Positions 8,524-9,227 of a DNA stretch of 9,227 nt are shown here, piece after piece (the stretch's first letter is position 1; the number at the start of each line of letters is the position of its first letter). Origin of the DNA: an uncultured bacterium (GTDB lineage: Bacteria > Oederibacteriota > PGYV01 > CAILUR01). A model generated the notes under the pieces. It had not been told where the DNA came from. It ran no database searches and saw only the letters and a program-made list of their open reading frames with translations. Both the position numbers and the translations under genes were made by a program. The stretch lies in NCBI GenBank assembly GCA_903837445.1, contig CAILUR010000054.1, positions 1 to 9,227 on the forward strand, read 5' to 3'.

Positions 8524-9070
8524 GAGAGTTATTTTCAGAAAGCATAACTTTGTCATCCGCTTCTTTTTCACTCATTTGGACGACAATTCCTTCAGAGAGC
8601 GAAGTCGGGACATTTTTTCCGACATAATTTGCCTGAATCGGCAGTTGCCTATGCCCGCGGTCTATCAACACCGCGAGTTGTATACTGCGCGGCCTACCAA
8701 AATCAATGAGCGCATCCATAGCCGCCCGAATAGTTCTTCCGGTAAAAAGCACATCATCCACAAGCACTATATCTTTGTCATCTATAGCAAAAGGGATTTC
8801 AGTAGCTTTTATTTGGATTTTCGAGTTGAGATCATAGTCATCACGGTATAAAGTAATATCCAGTGCGCCGATAGGCACTTTGATTTTTTCTATTTCTGCG
8901 ATTTTTTGGGCGATTCGCTTAGCAAGAATGTCTCCCCTACTGCGAATACCTATAATTATAATATTAGAGGCGCCTTTATTTTTTTCGATTATTTCATGGC
9001 CAATTCTGGTGATAGCGCGATTGATCGCGTCTTTATCTAAAAGCTCGGTCTTGATTTTCTTTTCTTCCAT
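8510..9070 (-). CDS. pyrR: PyrR, bifunctional pyr operon regulator / uracil phosphoribosyltransferase
   Basis: 186 residues, against about 180 for the family. PyrR binds leader RNA of pyr operons when loaded with UMP and promotes termination; many members also convert uracil and PRPP to UMP. The type I phosphoribosyltransferase PRPP loop is clear at residues 102-113 (VLVDDVLFTGRT). The early IGIRSRGD segment (40-47) and the LIDRGHRQLP stretch (135-144) are typical of PyrR rather than of hypoxanthine or orotate phosphoribosyltransferases. The last 20 or so residues are polar and probably disordered. The ATG is preceded by AAGGCGG six bases upstream, a weak site that can be drawn into a hairpin. 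As first gene after an attenuator-like leader, it probably regulates its own operon. Its TGA lies two bases before the pyrB ATG. Confidence 0.95.
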   Translation of the reverse strand: MEEKKIKTELLDKDAINRAITRIGHEIIEKNKGASNIIIIGIRSRGDILAKRIAQKIAEIEKIKVPIGALDITLYRDDYDLNSKIQIKATEIPFAIDDKDIVLVDDVLFTGRTIRAAMDALIDFGRPRSIQLAVLIDRGHRQLPIQANYVGKNVPTSLSEGIVVQMSEKEADDKVMLSENNSQRRN

Positions 9071-9071
9071 A

Positions 9072-9113
9072 TAGCACCGCCTTTTGAGAAATTAACCTTT
9101 AAGTTGGCGGCTA
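9072..9113 (-). promoter_or_regulatory. Hairpin that would bury the pyrR ribosome binding site
   Basis: On the minus strand TAG-CCGCC (9113-9106) can pair with GGCGG-TG-CTA (9081-9072), giving eight pairs with a two-base TG bulge and a 24-base AT-rich loop. The GGCGG arm is the only Shine-Dalgarno-like sequence at a usable distance from the pyrR ATG, six bases before it. This site is weak compared with the AGGAG sites of the other genes. The structure could damp PyrR translation, but the stem is short and its stability was judged by eye only. No convincing -35/-10 promoter pair is seen between 9071 and 9159. Confidence 0.4.
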
Positions 9114-9159
9114 AAACCTGACGAGTATGGTTGCAGTGTCCAGCGGGAAGTTTGGGCAT

Positions 9160-9196
9160 AAAAAAACCTTCTTCCCGCAAGGATGCAGTTAGAAGG
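9160..9196 (-). terminator. Intrinsic terminator in the pyr leader, probably the attenuator
   Basis: On the minus strand CCTTCT (9196-9191) pairs perfectly with AGAAGG (9172-9167). Inside, after a 2x2 internal loop (AA opposite GA), CTGCA (9188-9184) pairs with TGCGG (9179-9175), including one G.U pair, around a TCCT tetraloop. Seven T residues (9166-9160) follow the outer stem directly, so this is a textbook Rho-independent terminator. The outer 5' arm can instead pair with GGAAGG at 9220-9215 (one G.U pair), which lies in the presumed PyrR-binding element, giving a mutually exclusive antiterminator. That arrangement, about 90 bases ahead of pyrR, points to attenuation rather than the end of an upstream gene. 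An ordinary terminator of an upstream gene cannot be wholly excluded. Confidence 0.75.
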
Positions 9197-9214
9197 CATA
9201 GTCTTTCAGCGCTT

Positions 9215-9227
9215 CCTTCCCGGCCTC
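9215..9227 (-). promoter_or_regulatory. Probable 3' half of a PyrR-binding loop (cut by window edge)
   Basis: Read on the minus strand, the first 13 bases of the leader are GAGGCCGGGAAGG. This fits the 3' part of the PyrR-binding RNA (anti-antiterminator) as I recall it from Bacillus and relatives: a UCCNGNGAGGCU core followed three or so bases later by AAGG. The 5' part of the core would lie beyond position 9227, so the hairpin cannot be tested here. Position supports it: it sits just upstream of a terminator and ahead of pyrR. In the known mechanism, PyrR with bound UMP stabilises this hairpin, which stops the antiterminator forming and causes premature termination. The match is short and partial, so this is a reasoned inference. 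Confidence 0.55.

Noticed and set aside
9071..9159. A promoter for pyrR between the terminator and the start codon
   Set aside because: TGGACA at 9139-9134 resembles a -35 box, but no TATAAT-like sequence lies at the proper distance, so the promoter is more likely beyond 9227.
9189..9227. Minus-strand frame EAGKEALKDYAF ending in TAA, as the C-terminus of an upstream gene
   Set aside because: It reads plausibly, but it is only 12 codons. The same bases fit a PyrR-binding element and the terminator stem, with the stop lying within the stem. It stays an alternative that sequence beyond 9227 would settle.

Overview
The window holds a pyrimidine biosynthesis (pyr) operon read entirely on the minus strand. 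In transcription order it runs from right to left: a leader with an attenuator (about 9227-9071), pyrR, pyrB, pyrC, carA, carB, pyrK and pyrD. All seven genes are intact and near the usual lengths of their families, and every start except one is ATG behind a recognisable ribosome binding site. Almost all of the DNA is coding. The longest untranslated stretch is the leader of about 157 bases, and the gaps between genes run from a 17-base overlap to 58 bases. Open frames on the plus strand are shadows of these genes.

Together the genes make nearly the whole route from glutamine, bicarbonate and ATP to orotate. CarA and CarB make carbamoyl phosphate, PyrB joins it to aspartate, PyrC closes the ring, and PyrD with PyrK oxidises dihydroorotate with NAD+ as final acceptor. 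The last two steps to UMP (pyrE, pyrF) are not in the window. The Bacillus-type order predicts them just past position 1, beyond pyrD. PyrR is the UMP-sensing RNA-binding attenuation protein expected to control the operon. The leader shows a good intrinsic terminator, a competing upstream pairing, and what looks like the 3' half of a PyrR-binding loop cut by the window edge.

The sequence is AT-rich (by eye near 40% GC), bacterial, and uses Shine-Dalgarno sites of the AGGAG type. Gene order and the PyrR/PyrK/PyrD-1B set are those of Firmicutes, but the set also occurs in other anaerobic or deep-branching bacteria. Protein style (lysine-rich, short linkers) would also fit an uncultured lineage such as Elusimicrobiota or Omnitrophota. 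That is only an impression; the phylum cannot be fixed from this sequence by eye.

I found no mobile element, tRNA, rRNA, CRISPR array or undescribed gene system. The points worth a second look are the layered RNA structures in the leader, an in-frame 18-codon tail after the pyrK stop that ends on the pyrD start, and the TTG start of pyrD.
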